Shown: one piece after another, positions 48,388 through 57,280 of the stretch
Position numbering within the stretch: the stretch's first letter is position 1
Layout: each line of letters begins with the position of its first letter
Assembly (NCBI GenBank): GCA_937926105.1
Contig: CALANS010000128.1
Coordinates: 1 to 64,000, forward strand
Direction of reading: 5' to 3'
DNA length: 64,000 nt
Source: an uncultured Actinomycetes bacterium
GTDB taxonomy: Bacteria; Actinomycetota; Actinomycetes; Mycobacteriales; Nakamurellaceae
Program-made: the position numbers and the translations under genes
The notes under the pieces: model-generated
The model's input: only the letters and a program-made list of their open reading frames with translations
Database searches by the model: none
Told to the model about the DNA's origin: nothing

Positions 48388-50454
48388 GTGGAGGTGCTGG
48401 GCATCGACTTCGGCACGTCCAACACCGTGGCCGTGCTCGCGGGGGGAGGACGACCGCCGCGTCTGCTGGCCGTCGACGGTGCCTCCTGGATGTCCTCGGC
48501 GGTCTTCGTTGAGGACGACGGGTCGCTCGCGGTGGGCCGGGACGCGGAGCGTAAGGCGCGGCTGGCGCCGGAGCGGTTCGAACCGAATCCCAAGCGGCGC
48601 GTCGACGACGGCGAGATCCTGCTTGGGGTGCGCGTGGTGCCGGTCGTCGACGCGATCGCAGCGGTCCTGCACCGGGTGGGCGAGGAGACGCGGCGGCAGC
48701 TCAACGGCCGCAACCCCGACCAGGTGAACCTGACCCACCCGGCGCAGTGGGGCAGCGCTCGGCAGAACGTGCTGCTGGCCGCGGCCCGGGCGGCCGGGCT
48801 GGGCGGCGCGATCGGCCTGCTGCCCGAGCCGGTCGGCGCGGCAACCCATTTCGCGTCGATGCCGGGCAATTCGCTGCCGCCGGGGGCGGCGCTGGCGGTC
48901 TACGACCTCGGCGGGGGAACGTTCGACTGTGCGGTCGTCGGCGCCACTGCGGCCGGCTACACCGTGCTGGCGGAGGCGGGTCTGCCGGACGTCGGCGGCG
49001 TGGACTTCGACCAGACGATCCTGGACCATCTGGGCCGGACGGCGGCGGCCGTCCACCCGGGACGCTGGCAGTCGCTGACCCGGCCGCGCACTGCGGGGGA
49101 TCGACGCGCCGCCCGCGCCCTGCGGGAGGACGTACGGGCGGCCAAGGAAACGTTGTCCCGGTATTCGCAGACCGACCTGCCGCTGCCGGAACCCTTCGAG
49201 GACACCCTGCTGACCCGCAGGGAGTTCGACGGCCTGATCCGCGGGTCGATCGTGCGGACCGTGGAGCTGCTGGCGACCACTATCGAGCGGGCCGGGGTTA
49301 CCCCGCAGCGGTTGGCCGGTGTCTACCTGGTCGGCGGTTCCAGTCGGATCCCGCTGGTGGCGACGGTCATCTCCGAGAAGTTGGGCGTGGTTGCCAGCAC
49401 CCTGGACCAGCCCGAGACGTCGGTCGCGATGGGTGCCGCGATTACCTCCCGGGCGATCCGGCCGGCCGGGCGCACCGAGTCGCTCGGCCCGGGGTCGGGT
49501 CCGCGCCCGCCGGTGATCGGAGCGGGTGGTGCGCCCGGAGCACCGGCAGGACCGATGTTCGCTGCGCGCCCGCCCGTCCCGACCGGCGTGCCGCGGCCGC
49601 CGTCGGGTCCCGCCGGGCCCATCGGCCCGGCGTCGAGTTCGGGTCCGCACCCGGGCGTCGTCACCGGTCCGCACTCCGGCTCGCACCCGGGTGCCATCTC
49701 CGGTCCGCACTCCGGCTCGCACCCGGGTGCCATCTCCGGTCCGCACTCGTTGCCGCCGGCTTCGTCCCGGCGTCGCCTGCTGATCGTGATGGCGGTCGTC
49801 GCGGTGCTTGTCGTCGCCGTCACCGTCACCGCCATCGTCATCGCCACCCGGGGCACCGACACCTCCGGTGGCGACACGCCCACCACATCGTCGTCGTCGC
49901 AAACCCTTTCCACACAGTCCGGCGCGGCCAGCCGGTCTGAATCCAGCGCGCCGTCCGTACCGGCGATCCCGGCCAGCTGCGCGAGCGAGCCCATCGGCAA
50001 CGACGGCATGACGCCCTGCATGCTCGCCCTGGCCGGGCCGAATGCGGACCGGGCGCTCGGGTGCGTCCAAGCGCCGGACGGGACCGCCGACCTGCAGTCC
50101 GTGCTCGGTGACACGGTCCCGGTGACCTACAGCGTGTGCGCCGGGTTGAACCGCGGCCGAGTCGACGTCATCTACGTACAGTTCGCCTCGGCCGACGAGT
50201 CCATCGCCGCGATCGACACGCTGGTCGACCAGCTATCGCTGTCGGCGAAGGCTTGGAATAGCGGGTCGGGCAGCGGCCGTTACGTCATCAACATCGCCAC
50301 CGACGGCCCCCAGGTGTATTGGTCGTACTCCGGGTTGCCGGTGATCGCCGTGGCCACCACCGACACCTCGGATCTGGCCGGCCAGCAGCCGCTGACCGAG
50401 CAGCAGATGCGGGAGTTCTGGGAGAGCTCGCTGCTTCCGCAGTCCCCACGCTGA
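48388..50454 (+). CDS. Membrane-anchored Hsp70-like ATPase
   Basis: 688 aa from GTG 48388 with GGAG upstream. Residues 1-380 are an Hsp70/actin-fold ATPase: phosphate-1 loop GIDFGTSNTVAV, connect/phosphate-2 loop AVYDLGGGTFDCAVVG, adenosine motif VYLVGGSSRIPLVATVI. There is no DnaK substrate-binding domain. A Pro/Gly/His/Ser linker has two exact 36-bp repeats (49666-49737). One membrane helix (about 462-485, LLIVMAVVAVLVVAVTVTAI) follows, then an exported domain of about 170 residues with four Cys near its start. Lies 111 bp after pspM. Probably a membrane stress or secretion-linked factor; client unknown. Confidence 0.85.
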   Translation: MEVLGIDFGTSNTVAVLAGGGRPPRLLAVDGASWMSSAVFVEDDGSLAVGRDAERKARLAPERFEPNPKRRVDDGEILLGVRVVPVVDAIAAVLHRVGEETRRQLNGRNPDQVNLTHPAQWGSARQNVLLAAARAAGLGGAIGLLPEPVGAATHFASMPGNSLPPGAALAVYDLGGGTFDCAVVGATAAGYTVLAEAGLPDVGGVDFDQTILDHLGRTAAAVHPGRWQSLTRPRTAGDRRAARALREDVRAAKETLSRYSQTDLPLPEPFEDTLLTRREFDGLIRGSIVRTVELLATTIERAGVTPQRLAGVYLVGGSSRIPLVATVISEKLGVVASTLDQPETSVAMGAAITSRAIRPAGRTESLGPGSGPRPPVIGAGGAPGAPAGPMFAARPPVPTGVPRPPSGPAGPIGPASSSGPHPGVVTGPHSGSHPGAISGPHSGSHPGAISGPHSLPPASSRRRLLIVMAVVAVLVVAVTVTAIVIATRGTDTSGGDTPTTSSSSQTLSTQSGAASRSESSAPSVPAIPASCASEPIGNDGMTPCMLALAGPNADRALGCVQAPDGTADLQSVLGDTVPVTYSVCAGLNRGRVDVIYVQFASADESIAAIDTLVDQLSLSAKAWNSGSGSGRYVINIATDGPQVYWSYSGLPVIAVATTDTSDLAGQQPLTEQQMREFWESSLLPQSPR
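49666..49746 (+). repeat. 36-bp tandem repeats in the Hsp70 linker
   Basis: Two exact 36-bp units, beginning GGTCCGCACTCCGGCTCGCA, at 49666-49701 and 49702-49737, then a truncated third. They encode GPHSGSHPGAIS twice. Such coding repeats are prone to length change. Confidence 0.85.
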
Positions 50455-50465
50455 CGGCGGCGTGC

Positions 50466-50618
50466 TCAGCGCCGGCGCCGCCACTGCCATATCAACAGCA
50501 CCAGGGCCGAAATCAGGCCGGCCAGAATCACCAGGCGACCGATCGGGCTGGACAAACCCGTCGGGTCCGCGGCGAGGGCGGACAGAGTGGTGAGCGGGAG
50601 CGTGGCGGGCGAGATCAC
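50466..50618 (-). CDS. Possible small membrane protein
   Basis: 50 aa from a GTG at 50618 without a clear ribosome-binding site. One hydrophobic helix (LVILAGLISALVLLIWQW) ends in a run of four Arg, a positive-inside anchor. It lies between the Hsp70 gene and DUF3046 on the opposite strand. No homologue recognised. Could be a chance reading frame; the hydrophobic helix and basic end are the only support. Confidence 0.35.
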   Translation of the reverse strand: MISPATLPLTTLSALAADPTGLSSPIGRLVILAGLISALVLLIWQWRRRR

Positions 50619-50708
50619 GGCGCCGTGCCGGCGGTGACGGGCATGCCGGCGACGGTACCGTCCGCCAGGTCCGGCCCCGGCCGCCAGCACCAGCGGTAGC
50701 ATCGCGAC

Positions 50709-50918
50709 GTGCGAATGACGGAGTTCCGGCGCCTGATGCAGGCCCATTTCGGACCGGTGCGAGCCGCATCCGTCGCGCAGGACCACGTGTTCTCCGAACT
50801 CGGCCGGCGCACCGTCGACCAGGCGTTGGACGCGGGAGTACCCCCCAAGCAGGTGTGGTCGGTGGTGTGCGTGACCTTCGACGTCGCCGAATCATTGCGA
50901 CACGGCCTGCCGGACTAG
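50709..50918 (+). CDS. DUF3046 protein
   Basis: 69 aa. MRMTEFRRLMQAHFGPVRA and VFSELGRRTVDQALDAG are characteristic of DUF3046, found upstream of recA across actinobacteria (Rv2738c position). GTG 50709 follows TAGCAT (50697-50702) by six bases, so the message is probably leaderless. Role unknown. The conserved neighbourhood with recA and recX suggests a link to DNA repair. Confidence 0.88.
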   Translation: MRMTEFRRLMQAHFGPVRAASVAQDHVFSELGRRTVDQALDAGVPPKQVWSVVCVTFDVAESLRHGLPD

Positions 50919-50988
50919 CGCCGAGGGCGGTGACGAATCCGTCCCGCCGCGCTCGCCCGCGACACGCCGACCCGATCTCCCCGGGCGT

Positions 50989-51002
50989 CGAACGGGTGTA
51001 CG
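50989..51002. promoter_or_regulatory. LexA (SOS) box upstream of recA
   Basis: CGAACGGGTGTACG differs by one base from the actinobacterial LexA palindrome CGAAC-N4-GTTCG. It lies about 190 bp before the recA start. Confidence 0.75.
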
Positions 51003-51058
51003 TCTAGAGTTGTGCACAGCGACGCGGTCATCCACATTCTGACGGCATCGCCCGGCCG

Positions 51059-51081
51059 TTGTCGGTGCCCGGGGATACCGT
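51059..51081 (+). promoter_or_regulatory. PafBC-type (RecA-NDp) promoter of recA
   Basis: TTGTCGGTG (51059-51067), eight bases, then TACCGT (51076-51081). This is an exact match to the LexA-independent DNA-damage promoter TTGTCRGTG-N8-TAnnnT described in mycobacteria and recognised with PafBC. The expected mRNA start is about 100 bases before the recA ATG. Confidence 0.85.
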
Positions 51082-51191
51082 CGGCGGCGGCCGATAACCA
51101 ACGGCAGCAGACAACGACAGACGACGGCAGCACGGACCACATCACACCGGTCAGCGATGGTCGGCGATGGAGAAAGGCAAGGGTGGCGCAC

Positions 51192-52229
51192 ATGACCGCT
51201 CCGGATCGCGAGAAGGCGCTCGGCATCGCGCTCGCGCAGATCGAAAAGCAGTTCGGCAAGGGCTCGGTGATGCGACTGGGCGATGAGGGCCGCGCCCCGG
51301 TGGAGGTGATCCCGACCGGGTCCATCGCGCTGGACGTGGCGCTGGGGATCGGGGGCTTGCCCCGCGGACGCGTCATCGAGATCTACGGGCCGGAGTCCTC
51401 CGGCAAGACGACCGTCACCCTGCACGCGGTGGCCAGCGTGCAGGCCGCCGGCGGCATCGCCGCCTTCATCGACGCGGAGCACGCGCTGGATCCGGAGTAC
51501 GCCAAGGCGCTCGGGGTGGATACCGACGCATTGCTGGTCTCTCAGCCGGACACCGGCGAGCAGGCGCTGGAGATCGCCGACATGCTGATCCGTTCCGGCG
51601 CCATCGACCTGGTGGTGGTGGACTCGGTGGCCGCGCTGGTGCCCCGCGCGGAGATCGAGGGCGAGATGGGCGACAGCCACGTCGGCCTGCAGGCCCGGCT
51701 GATGTCCCAGGCGTTGCGCAAGCTCACCGGCGCGCTGTCGACCACCGGCACCACAATGATCTTCATCAACCAGCTGCGGGAGAAGATCGGCGTGTTCTTC
51801 GGCTCGCCCGAGACGACCACCGGTGGCAAGGCGCTGAAGTTCTACGCGTCGGTTCGGTTGGACATCCGTCGCATCGAGTCGCTCAAGGACGGCGGCGACG
51901 TGATCGGCAACCGGACCAGGGTCAAGGTCGTCAAGAACAAGGTGGCGCCGCCGTTCAAGCAGGCCGAGTTCGACATTCTCTACGGCCAGGGCATCTCCCG
52001 CGAGGGCTCGCTGATCGACGTCGGAGTGGAGCAGGGCCTGGTCCGTAAGTCGGGCGCCTGGTACACCTACGACGGCGAGCAGCTCGGCCAGGGCAAGGAG
52101 AACGCCCGGATGTTCTTGCGGGAGAACCCGGACGTGGCCGACGAGCTGGACAAGCGCATCAAGGAGAAGCTGGGCGTGGGGGCTCGCGTCGACCTGGATG
52201 AGCCGGTTCCCGCGCCGGTCGACTTCTGA
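51192..52229 (+). CDS. recA: Recombinase RecA
   Basis: 345 aa from ATG 51192; GTG 51183 is three codons earlier. It forms the nucleoprotein filament for strand exchange and LexA cleavage. Walker [10 protein letters not shown], Walker [15 protein letters not shown], and the L2 loop region [20 protein letters not shown] are intact. No intein, unlike M. tuberculosis. The C-terminal tail is acidic as usual. Controlled by two damage-responsive elements upstream. recX follows after seven bases. Confidence 0.98.
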   Translation: MTAPDREKALGIALAQIEKQFGKGSVMRLGDEGRAPVEVIPTGSIALDVALGIGGLPRGRVIEIYGPESSGKTTVTLHAVASVQAAGGIAAFIDAEHALDPEYAKALGVDTDALLVSQPDTGEQALEIADMLIRSGAIDLVVVDSVAALVPRAEIEGEMGDSHVGLQARLMSQALRKLTGALSTTGTTMIFINQLREKIGVFFGSPETTTGGKALKFYASVRLDIRRIESLKDGGDVIGNRTRVKVVKNKVAPPFKQAEFDILYGQGISREGSLIDVGVEQGLVRKSGAWYTYDGEQLGQGKENARMFLRENPDVADELDKRIKEKLGVGARVDLDEPVPAPVDF

Positions 52230-52236
52230 TCACCGG

Positions 52237-53058
52237 ATGACGGTGGCCGCGCCTGACCCCGCCGACGGACCCGCCCGGCAGCAGCCCGGCCGGTCCGCCG
52301 GCGCGGCGGGCGCCGTCAGCCACCGGGCGGCCACGGTGGCGCAGCTCGCCGCGGCCATTGCCCGCATCGGGCCGGACGGGGAATCCGCCCGGCCGTCGGG
52401 CCGGGACCCGCTGGGCGACAGCGACACCGACGGGGCGCATCACTCGCGCCGCTCGCGCGACCGGCCGTCGGCGCCGCGGGGGCGCCGGACGCCGCCGCCC
52501 GACGATCCGGCCGGGCCCGCCGGGGACGACCCGGGGGATCCGGAGGCGGTCGCCAAGACGATCTGCCTGCGGCTGCTGACCGTGCGAGCCCGGTCGCGGG
52601 CAGAGCTGGCCGACCAGTTGCGGCGCCGGGAGGTACCGGCCGACGTGGCCGATCGGGTGCTGGATCGTTATGTCGAGGTCGGACTGATCGACGACGCGGC
52701 CTTCGCCCAGGCCTATGTGGCGAGCAAGCATCGGGGTCGCGGCCTGGGCCGGGCAGCGCTGCGCACCGAGTTGCGCCGCAAGGGCATCGCCGGGCCGGTC
52801 GCCGAGCGCGCCGTGCAGACCCTCGATGAGGACGCCGAGCGAGATCGCGCCGCGGAGTTGGTGGCCAAGAAACTCGACTCGGCCATCTTCGCCGGGGTGC
52901 CCGCTGCCCGACGGCGGTTGCTCGGGATGCTGGCGCGCCGGGGCTATCCACCATCAGTGGCCGCATCGGTGGTGAATGAGGCGTTGCGCGGCTATGCCGA
53001 ACCCATCGCGCTCGACCCTGTCGATCAGGCAGACGGCGGGGCGGGCGCATCGTGGTAG
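52237..53058 (+). CDS. recX: RecX regulatory protein
   Basis: 273 aa from ATG 52237 (an ATG at 52198 overlapping recA is also in frame). RecX inhibits RecA filaments. The conserved helical repeats occupy residues about 105-260 (AVAKTICLRLLTVRARSRAELA, VDRYVEVGLIDDAAFAQAYV, GRAALRTELRRKGI). The first 100 residues are Arg/Pro/Gly/Asp-rich and disordered, longer than in most family members (about 150-180 aa in total). Confidence 0.9.
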   Translation: MTVAAPDPADGPARQQPGRSAGAAGAVSHRAATVAQLAAAIARIGPDGESARPSGRDPLGDSDTDGAHHSRRSRDRPSAPRGRRTPPPDDPAGPAGDDPGDPEAVAKTICLRLLTVRARSRAELADQLRRREVPADVADRVLDRYVEVGLIDDAAFAQAYVASKHRGRGLGRAALRTELRRKGIAGPVAERAVQTLDEDAERDRAAELVAKKLDSAIFAGVPAARRRLLGMLARRGYPPSVAASVVNEALRGYAEPIALDPVDQADGGAGASW

Positions 53059-53233
53059 GCCGTCCGACGCGACGATGACGGTTCCGGCCGGCCCGCGGCC
53101 GGGTGGTACTGGGGCCTCCGGGCGCGCGGGGCAACGCCGCGCAGTGGCACGGTCAGCTCCGCAACCGGCAATGGCCACCCCGGCGGATGGGTCGACTCAG
53201 GGGCGCGGCAGCCGTGGCGGCCGGTGGGTCGGC

Positions 53234-53262
53234 TTGACCGCCGCGGGGGCGCTCTTTACTCT
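53234..53262 (+). promoter_or_regulatory. Possible promoter of rny
   Basis: TTGACC (53234-53239) and TACTCT (53257-53262) with 17 bp between them. They lie in the 426-bp recX-rny gap, which contains no convincing gene. The leader to rny would be about 215 bases. Confidence 0.4.
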
Positions 53263-53484
53263 CGAGGTAACAGGAGCGTCACGATCCGCGCGCCGACCCG
53301 TCGGCGCCACCTATAGCGGCTACGGCCGCGCAGCCCGATCCTCGGGCCGCACGCCCTTCGAGTCCCCACCGGGACCGAGGGTCTAGTTGGGCGTACCCGC
53401 CTAGGGGTGCCCGCGTCGCGGTTCTGCGACCCTCCTTCCGGTTCTGGCCGTGCCAGGTGCCGGCGACGAAGGAGGGAGGCGGGT

Positions 53485-55299
53485 GTGGAACCACTCACCG
53501 TGATCCTCGCGGTCGCGCTGCTCGCGGCGGTTGCGGCGATCGCGGCGGTCGTCCTGCGAGCCCGGGGCAAGACAGCGCCCGCCGTCGATGAGGACGCGTT
53601 ACGGCGGATGCTGGGGGAGGCGCTGGCCGGGCATGGAACGTCCGGTGCCGCCTCGAGGCCCGTGGACGGCTCGGCCCGGCATGCCGCCGACGACGCTGAG
53701 AATCTCACCGCCGTTGCGCAGCAGGCGGCCGCGGAGCGCGAGCGGGCTCGTGCCGACGCCGAGCGCCTGCACACCGAAGCGCTCGCCGACGCCGACCGGA
53801 TCCTGCGCGCAGCACGTTCGGAAGCCGCGGCCTTGCGTGGCAACCTGGACGACGAGCGGGCGCGGGTCGCCGCGGAGGGTGCTCGTGCCATCGCTGCGGA
53901 GCGGACGGGCCTTCAGGAGGAGCGCGATCGGCTCAAGGCCGCCGCGCACTCCCTGGCGGACGACCAGAAATCCCTGGTCGCCGACCGGGAGCGGCTCCGC
54001 GCCGACAAGGCCGACGTGGCGCAGGCACGCGCGGACCTGACGGGTCGGGAGCAAGCGTTGCGCGAGGCCACCGCGGGCCTGGCCTCCCGGGAACGTGACC
54101 TGGAGGCGCGCGCCGCTGAATTGGGCCGTGCCATCGACGAGCAGTACGCGCAACAGCAGGCGGAGCTGGTGCGGGTCTCCGGGCTGACCGTCGAGGATGC
54201 ACGCGGCGAGTTGCTGGCACGTCAGGAGGAGGCGGTCCGCCGAGACGCCGCGCTACTGATTCGCCGGGTGGAGTCCGAGGCGCAGTCCACCGCCAAGCAG
54301 CGCGCCCGTGCCATCGTCGCCGACGCCATCCAGCGGGTGGCCAGCGACCAGACGTCGCAGTCGGTGGTATCCGTGGTGCAGTTGCCGGCCGACGACATCA
54401 AGGGCCGCATCATCGGCCGCGAGGGCCGCAACATCCGCACTTTCGAGACCGTCACCGGCGTCAACGTCATCATCGACGACACTCCGGAGGCGGTGCTGCT
54501 GTCCTGCTTCGACCCGGTCCGCCGCGAGGTGGGGCGGCTCACCCTGCAGGCCCTCATCGACGACGGCCGGATCCACCCGCACCGCATCGAGGAGGCGTTC
54601 GAACGGGCCACCGAGGAGGTTGACGCGCTGTGCCGGCGGGCCGCCGAGGATGCGCTGCTTGCGGTGGGCATCTCCGACCTGCACCCCGAACTGGTCACCC
54701 TCGTCGGGCGGCTGAAGTATCGGACCTCCTACGGGCAGAACGTGCTCGGACACCTGGTGGAGACTTCGCACATCGCCCGGGCGATGGCCGCGGAGCTCGG
54801 CGTCGACCCGGTGCCAGTGGCGCGCGGTGCATTCCTGCACGACATCGGCAAGGCGCTGACCCACGAGGTGCAGGGCTCGCACGCGCTGATCGGCGCGGAC
54901 CTGGCGCGCCGGTATGGGGAGTCCGCCGAGGTCGTGCACTGCATCGAGGCGCACCACGACGAGGTGCCCCCGGCTTCGGTGGAGGCGGTGCTCACGCAAG
55001 CCGCCGACGCCTGCTCGGGCGGCCGGCCCGGCGCCCGCCGCGAGTCCCTGGAGTCCTACGTGCAGCGGCTGGAGCACATCGAGGCCATCGCCAGTGCCAA
55101 GAAGGGCGTGGACAAGGTCTTCGCCATGCAGGCAGGGCGCGAGTTGCGCGTGATGGTCAAGCCGGAAGTGGTGGACGACCTGGAGGCGCACGTTCTGGCC
55201 CGCGAGGTTGCCAAGCAGATCGAGGAGGAGCTCACCTACCCCGGTCAGGTCCGGGTGACGGTGATCCGGGAGTCCCGTGCCACCGAGGTCGCCCGCTAG
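53485..55299 (+). CDS. rny: Ribonuclease Y
   Basis: 604 aa from GTG 53485 with GGAGGGAGG upstream. Membrane-bound endonuclease that starts mRNA decay. An N-terminal helix (LTVILAVALLAAVAAIAAVV) anchors it. A long coiled coil covers about residues 70-280. A KH domain (IKGRIIGREGRNIRTFE) and an HD domain with the catalytic HD in FLHDIGKALTHE and HCIEAHHDEVP follow. Length is slightly above the usual 520 because of the longer coil. Confidence 0.95.
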   Translation: MEPLTVILAVALLAAVAAIAAVVLRARGKTAPAVDEDALRRMLGEALAGHGTSGAASRPVDGSARHAADDAENLTAVAQQAAAERERARADAERLHTEALADADRILRAARSEAAALRGNLDDERARVAAEGARAIAAERTGLQEERDRLKAAAHSLADDQKSLVADRERLRADKADVAQARADLTGREQALREATAGLASRERDLEARAAELGRAIDEQYAQQQAELVRVSGLTVEDARGELLARQEEAVRRDAALLIRRVESEAQSTAKQRARAIVADAIQRVASDQTSQSVVSVVQLPADDIKGRIIGREGRNIRTFETVTGVNVIIDDTPEAVLLSCFDPVRREVGRLTLQALIDDGRIHPHRIEEAFERATEEVDALCRRAAEDALLAVGISDLHPELVTLVGRLKYRTSYGQNVLGHLVETSHIARAMAAELGVDPVPVARGAFLHDIGKALTHEVQGSHALIGADLARRYGESAEVVHCIEAHHDEVPPASVEAVLTQAADACSGGRPGARRESLESYVQRLEHIEAIASAKKGVDKVFAMQAGRELRVMVKPEVVDDLEAHVLAREVAKQIEEELTYPGQVRVTVIRESRATEVAR

Positions 55300-55368
55300 G
55301 TGGGGTGACAAGACCCGAGCCGGGAGCCCCTTCCTGCGAGAGGGCCGTCTTAAGCTCGCGACCCGGGC

Positions 55369-56022
55369 TTACTCGCTGGCCAGTCCGATGGACCGGCGGA
55401 AGGCGGCCAGACCGGTCACGGCGATCGGGTCGCCACGCACCAGGTCCTCGCGCCGCAGCACGAGCCGGTGCAGAACCGCCAACTCACCGGCGCGCCGCTG
55501 CACCCGCGCCGTGCCGTTGCGCCGGTAACCGGCCTTCCGGCTGACCGCCAGCGAAGCCGGATTGTCGGCGAATGCCCCGGAGGTGATCTCGGCGGCGTCC
55601 AGATGGTCGAACGCGAACGCGCAGATCGCCCGGCGCATCGCCGTGCCGATGCCTCGCCCCTGAAACTCCCGGCCCAGCCAGGAGCCGGTCTCGGCGGTGC
55701 GCGTCACCAAGAAGTTCTGTGTCTCCAGCGCCTGGCTGCCGACCAGCACCCCCTCATGCCACACTCCCAGCGGCAAGGTCCACGATTCCGTGCCGAACGA
55801 TGCCCGCACCCGCCAGTGGTACTGCGCGGTGTTCAGGGCCAGTTGCCCCGGCGGAGCGTCGGTCCACGGGAAGTAGAACGGCATCGATTCGGGCGGATGG
55901 ATGCCGCGGGACGCCAGGTCGCACAGCGCGGCCAGATCGTCGTCACCGATCCCGCGCAGTTCCAGCGGCCCCGCGCAGATGCGCAGCGACAGCGCGGGCA
56001 GGATGTCTGCGACGGTGCTCAC
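55369..56022 (-). CDS. GNAT acetyltransferase (RimJ/RimL type)
   Basis: 217 aa from a GTG at 56022. It has the ribosomal-protein acetyltransferase pattern: acetyl-CoA loop GREFQGRGIGTAMRRAI, then AFADNPASLAVSRKAGYRRN near the C-terminus. FPWTDAPPGQ is common in this subgroup. The substrate could be a protein N-terminus or a small amine. Convergent with rny, separated by 69 bp. Independent of the glu operon upstream on the same strand. Confidence 0.87.
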   Translation of the reverse strand: MSTVADILPALSLRICAGPLELRGIGDDDLAALCDLASRGIHPPESMPFYFPWTDAPPGQLALNTAQYHWRVRASFGTESWTLPLGVWHEGVLVGSQALETQNFLVTRTAETGSWLGREFQGRGIGTAMRRAICAFAFDHLDAAEITSGAFADNPASLAVSRKAGYRRNGTARVQRRAGELAVLHRLVLRREDLVRGDPIAVTGLAAFRRSIGLASE

Positions 56023-56265
56023 CCGACGGAGTCTGCCGTGCCGGCCGCTGCGGGCGCATCCCGATTCTCGCCGTCGACAGCTGACCGGAGATCGCTGGAT
56101 TCGTAGCATGGGTTGGGGTCTCGGGTCGGCTGCATCCGACCATCGATGCGGAAGTGCACCGGCCGATCGAGGACCTGTTGCGCGCCGGAACGGTTCGCCG
56201 CATCGTCCGGCGTTGGCACCGCTGGAGCATCGGGCGGTGCGTCCCGAGCGCGCTATCCGGGCGCG

Positions 56266-57240
56266 CTATCGGCCGGGCGGTCCCACGGTTGGGTCGCCGG
56301 CTCGGCCGGGCAGGGCCGCGCCGGTGATGTCCAGGCCGGGCGCGGCCAGCTCGCCGGCGCCCGGATCCGTCGGGCCGACACCCGCTCCGCCGGGGCGTGC
56401 CGCCCGGCCGGTGGGCCGGCCGCGGCGACGGGCCATCCACCGCTGGGCGAGCGAGGCCAGCTGGCTGAGCGCGACATTGACCACGATGTAGATCGCGGCG
56501 ATCACCACGTAGGTGGCCACCACGTTGCCGAAGTTGCCGGTGATGGTCCGGGCGCTGCGCAACAGCTCTGGGGCCGCGATGGTCAACTGGCCGCCCAGCG
56601 CGGTGTCCTTCACGATCACCACCAGCTGGCTGACGATTGCCGGCAGCATGGCTGCGAACGCCTGCGGCAGCAGGATCATCCGCAGCATCTGGGCCTTGCG
56701 CAACCCGATCGCCAGCGACGCCTCGGTCTGCCCGCGTGGCAGCGACAGGATCCCGGAGCGGACGATCTCGGCCAGCACCGACGAGTTGTACAGCACCAGC
56801 CCGGTGACCACGGCCATCAGCCCGCGCGCATCCGAGCTGCCGACATCCAGCACCACGAACAGCTGCTTGGAGAACACCATCAGCAGCAGCACCGGGATGG
56901 CCCGGAAGAACTCCACGATCACGGTGCACGCTCGCACCAGCCATCCGTGGTCCGAGAGCCGGCCCAGCGCCAACAGCACGCCCAGCGGTAGCGCGATGGC
57001 CAGGCTCAGCGCGGCGGCGATCAGGGTCTGACCCAGTGCGGGCAGCAGATAGGTGGTCCATACCCCGCCGCGGGTGAAGGGCTGCCACTTCTCACCGGCG
57101 AGCTCACCCTTGGAGTTCAATTCGGCCAGCACCCACCACAGCACGGCGGCCACGGCGCCGGCGAACAGCACCGAGACGATCCCGTTGCGGACCTTGGCCC
57201 GTGGTCCGGGGATGTCGTACAGGACGGTGGCGGCGGCCAT
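56266..57240 (-). CDS. gluD: Glutamate ABC transporter permease GluD
   Basis: 324 aa. Inner-membrane permease of the polar amino-acid family. Five to six helices; the EAA loop that docks the ATPase reads AIGLRKAQMLRMILLPQA. TYLLPALGQTLIAAALSLAI opens the permease domain. A Pro/Gly-rich cytoplasmic tail of about 60 residues is unusual in length. Last gene of gluABCD, starting 40 bp after gluC. Confidence 0.93.
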   Translation of the reverse strand: MAAATVLYDIPGPRAKVRNGIVSVLFAGAVAAVLWWVLAELNSKGELAGEKWQPFTRGGVWTTYLLPALGQTLIAAALSLAIALPLGVLLALGRLSDHGWLVRACTVIVEFFRAIPVLLLMVFSKQLFVVLDVGSSDARGLMAVVTGLVLYNSSVLAEIVRSGILSLPRGQTEASLAIGLRKAQMLRMILLPQAFAAMLPAIVSQLVVIVKDTALGGQLTIAAPELLRSARTITGNFGNVVATYVVIAAIYIVVNVALSQLASLAQRWMARRRGRPTGRAARPGGAGVGPTDPGAGELAAPGLDITGAALPGRAGDPTVGPPGR

Positions 57241-57280
57241 CAGATTCCTCCCCAGGCTCGTCGGATGTGTCCGGTGCCCG

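Noticed and set aside
49666..49746. CRISPR-like repeat array
   Set aside because: The 36-bp units are directly adjacent without spacers and encode a protein linker, so they are coding tandem repeats.
47128..50070. Very long reverse-strand reading frame (980 codons) over pspA, pspM and the Hsp70 gene
   Set aside because: It is a shadow of high GC content. Its translation is low complexity and no family is recognisable, while the forward frames encode clear proteins.
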